Positions 33,538 through 33,991 of a stretch of DNA of 33,991 nucleotides are shown piece by piece (the stretch's first letter is position 1; every line of letters starts with the position of its first letter). Position numbers and translations under genes: made by a program. Origin of the DNA: Mycobacterium sp. (lineage in GTDB: Bacteria; Actinomycetota; Actinomycetes; Mycobacteriales; Mycobacteriaceae); assembly GCA_018883075.1 (NCBI GenBank), contig VEQU01000015.1, forward strand, positions 1-33,991. Direction: 5' to 3'. Below the pieces are notes generated by a model. The model saw only the letters and a program-made list of their open reading frames with translations. It had not been told where the DNA came from and ran no database searches.

Positions 33538-33991
33538 CTATCTACCGCGCGGCGGCGGGTAGTCGGGGTATCCGGGATCGGTGCCGCGGTAACGCACCCG
33601 CGAGACCGGATGGTGCGAATTGGCGCCACGCGGCGCGGGTTGCTGCCGCGGCGGACGCGGTTGGTACTGGGGGTAGGGATCGTACGGCGGGAACGGTGGG
33701 TACGACTCGGGCCGTTCGTATCCGCCGCCGCGCCGGGATCGCACCGGATGCGGATCACGGTCGCGGCGTTCCCTCGGCGCCCGCCGTCGCGGCTCGGGAG
33801 CCCATTCGGCCTCGCGCACCGGACGCTGACGACGACGCTCCGACGGGCCGGCTTCGCGGGACGGACGCCGGGTCGGGTGGCGTCGGGAATTGAGAGTGCT
33901 GTGCCGGTGATCGGTAGTGATTTTTTTGCGTCGCTGCTGGCGGCTGCCGGTGTCGCGGTGCCGACGGATCGTGTGCTGGATGGTGTGAATG
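33538..33991 (-). CDS. C-terminal tail of a basic Tyr/Pro-rich protein (Rv1111c/DUF6542-like), partial
   Basis: The stop is at 33538-33540 and the frame is open to the right edge, about 151 codons. The last roughly 110 residues are Arg/Pro/Tyr-rich (YPPFPPYDPYPQYQP, then HHPVSRVRYRGTDPGYPDYPPPRGR). They match the disordered basic tail I recall for the DUF6542 membrane protein at this place in mycobacteria. The membrane domain is not in the window. From about 33890 to the edge the reading changes to His/Gln/Thr/Lys-rich residues and the base composition shifts, so the true coding limit may lie near 33890. It converges on ispH with a 22-bp gap. Confidence 0.5.
   Translation of the reverse strand, partial: IHTIQHTIRRHRDTGSRQQRRKKITTDHRHSTLNSRRHPTRRPSREAGPSERRRQRPVREAEWAPEPRRRAPRERRDRDPHPVRSRRGGGYERPESYPPFPPYDPYPQYQPRPPRQQPAPRGANSHHPVSRVRYRGTDPGYPDYPPPRGR

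Noticed and set aside
32454-33758. Upstream extension of the lipid-droplet protein frame to 645 residues
   Set aside because: It is antisense to ispH, and the short form has a -10 box 7 nt before its ATG.
33696-33893. 65-residue plus-strand open frame opposite the right-edge tail
   Set aside because: Arg/Ala/Asp-rich antisense reading of the basic tail with no start signal or family resemblance.

Overview
The window is GC-rich chromosomal DNA from a mycobacterium, most likely a fast-growing (Mycolicibacterium-type) species. The evidence is lineage-typical gene content: mycothiol S-conjugate amidase (mca), acyl-ACP desaturase desA2, the PIN-PhoH fusion phoH2, lipU, DUF4307 and DUF4245 proteins, and a small lipid-droplet protein. 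The gene order also follows the M. tuberculosis Rv1074c-Rv1111c segment as I remember it. No rRNA, tRNA, CRISPR array, complete insertion sequence or prophage was seen. No gene-free gap exceeds 300 bases; the longest is the 199-base greA leader (8158-8356).

Layout. 4-2049 (minus): SGNH esterase and thiolase fadA3. 2208-6952 (plus): lipU, cbs, a proline-rich membrane protein and metB; cbs and metB are the transsulfuration pair. 6979-8803 (minus): DUF4307 protein, greA and a GOLPH3-like (GPP34) protein. 8957-12445 (plus): mca, a small membrane protein, a DUF255 thioredoxin-like protein and a ketosteroid-isomerase-like protein. 12459-13220 (minus): hemolysin III/PAQR protein. 13250-14041 (plus): cis-prenyltransferase. 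14059-14997 (minus): coaA. 15028-22204 (plus): DUF885 metalloprotein, glyA, desA2, phoH2, a lipoprotein polysaccharide deacetylase and a CPA1 antiporter. 22176-24632 (minus): glpX-fum. 24687-26158 (plus): DUF4245 protein and a dienelactone-hydrolase-like protein. 26139-29221 (minus): an epimerase/SDR operon and an AI-2E-type transporter. 29345-30334 (plus): a Brp/Blh beta-carotene dioxygenase. 30368-32453 (minus): lipid-droplet protein, xseA and xseB overlapping by 4 bp. 32508-33515 (plus): ispH. From 33538 (minus): tail of a basic Tyr/Pro-rich protein running off the edge.

Most genes are housekeeping: sulfur amino acids, one-carbon metabolism, CoA, isoprenoids, TCA/gluconeogenesis, mycothiol detoxification and DNA repair. 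The less ordinary parts are the Brp/Blh locus with two divergent oxidoreductases (27383-30334), a greA leader with mutually exclusive hairpins, a 12-bp triple repeat before mca, an SHMT of the long subtype, an antiporter with an altered ion-binding motif, and many genes whose start codon lies 6-8 nt after a TANNNT box, the layout of leaderless mRNAs. The last ~100 bases look compositionally different and may be the edge of another gene or an insertion.
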